Shown here one piece after another: positions 36,391 to 36,557 of a DNA stretch of 36,557 bases. A model generated the notes under the pieces. That model searched no databases and had not been told where the DNA came from. It worked only from the letters and a program-made list of their open reading frames with translations. The DNA comes from Oscillatoriales cyanobacterium CG2_30_44_21 (GTDB lineage: Bacteria > Cyanobacteriota > Cyanobacteriia > Pseudanabaenales > Pseudanabaenaceae). Numbering within the stretch: the first letter of the stretch is position 1; each line of letters begins with the position of its first letter. The translations under genes and the position numbers were made by a program. Location of the stretch: assembly GCA_001873375.1 (NCBI GenBank), contig MNZA01000170.1, forward strand, positions 1 through 36,557, given 5' to 3'.

Positions 36391-36557
36391 TTATCTACTG
36401 TTGACTCAACTGATGTTACCAGTAGCAACAAACTGTAGCTACCTAATGCCAAGGTTAATAATAATCCTAAAATCACGTTTCCACCTTGAAAGTTTGAAAT
36501 ATATAGCCTTAATCAGTCTTGGTAGGATATAAAACCCAATAAGTGAGTGGCGGCGCG

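Overview
The window is cyanobacterial chromosome. It has abundant HIP1 GCGATCGC sites, an allophycocyanin-family gene, and CP41-like and PII genes; the style resembles Pseudanabaena, but this is an inference. Most of it is housekeeping or metabolic: SUOX/MsrP-fold molybdoenzyme plus cytochrome b, glnB, Ca2+-type P-ATPase, ftsY, response regulator, class II FBP aldolase, apcF, FIST protein, CP41-like epimerase, amidase, AEC permease, FTR1, pflB, Rieske oxygenase, PCP_red-like small protein, two Ser/Thr kinases, Uma2, infC, aroB, holA and a sugar transferase. Two things stand out. (1) A compositionally distinct accessory island lies between aroB and holA (about 27.6-32.7 kb). It encodes XisI/XisH, a stand-alone HTH protein, and a divergent vWA / PP2C / atypical kinase triad of the TerY-P type, with an inverted repeat in the divergent promoter. 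This is the best candidate for an under-described conflict or stress-signalling system. (2) Intergenic regions carry a dense, multi-family set of near-perfect palindromes. They have a conserved core (e.g. GGCGGCGC-NNN-GCGCCGCC) but arms that differ in sequence from copy to copy while staying perfectly complementary within each copy. There are also MITE-like TIR elements, one nested. A GTAN8TAC NtcA-type site precedes glnB and a strong sigma70-type promoter precedes infC. No tools were run; all family calls are from reading motifs.
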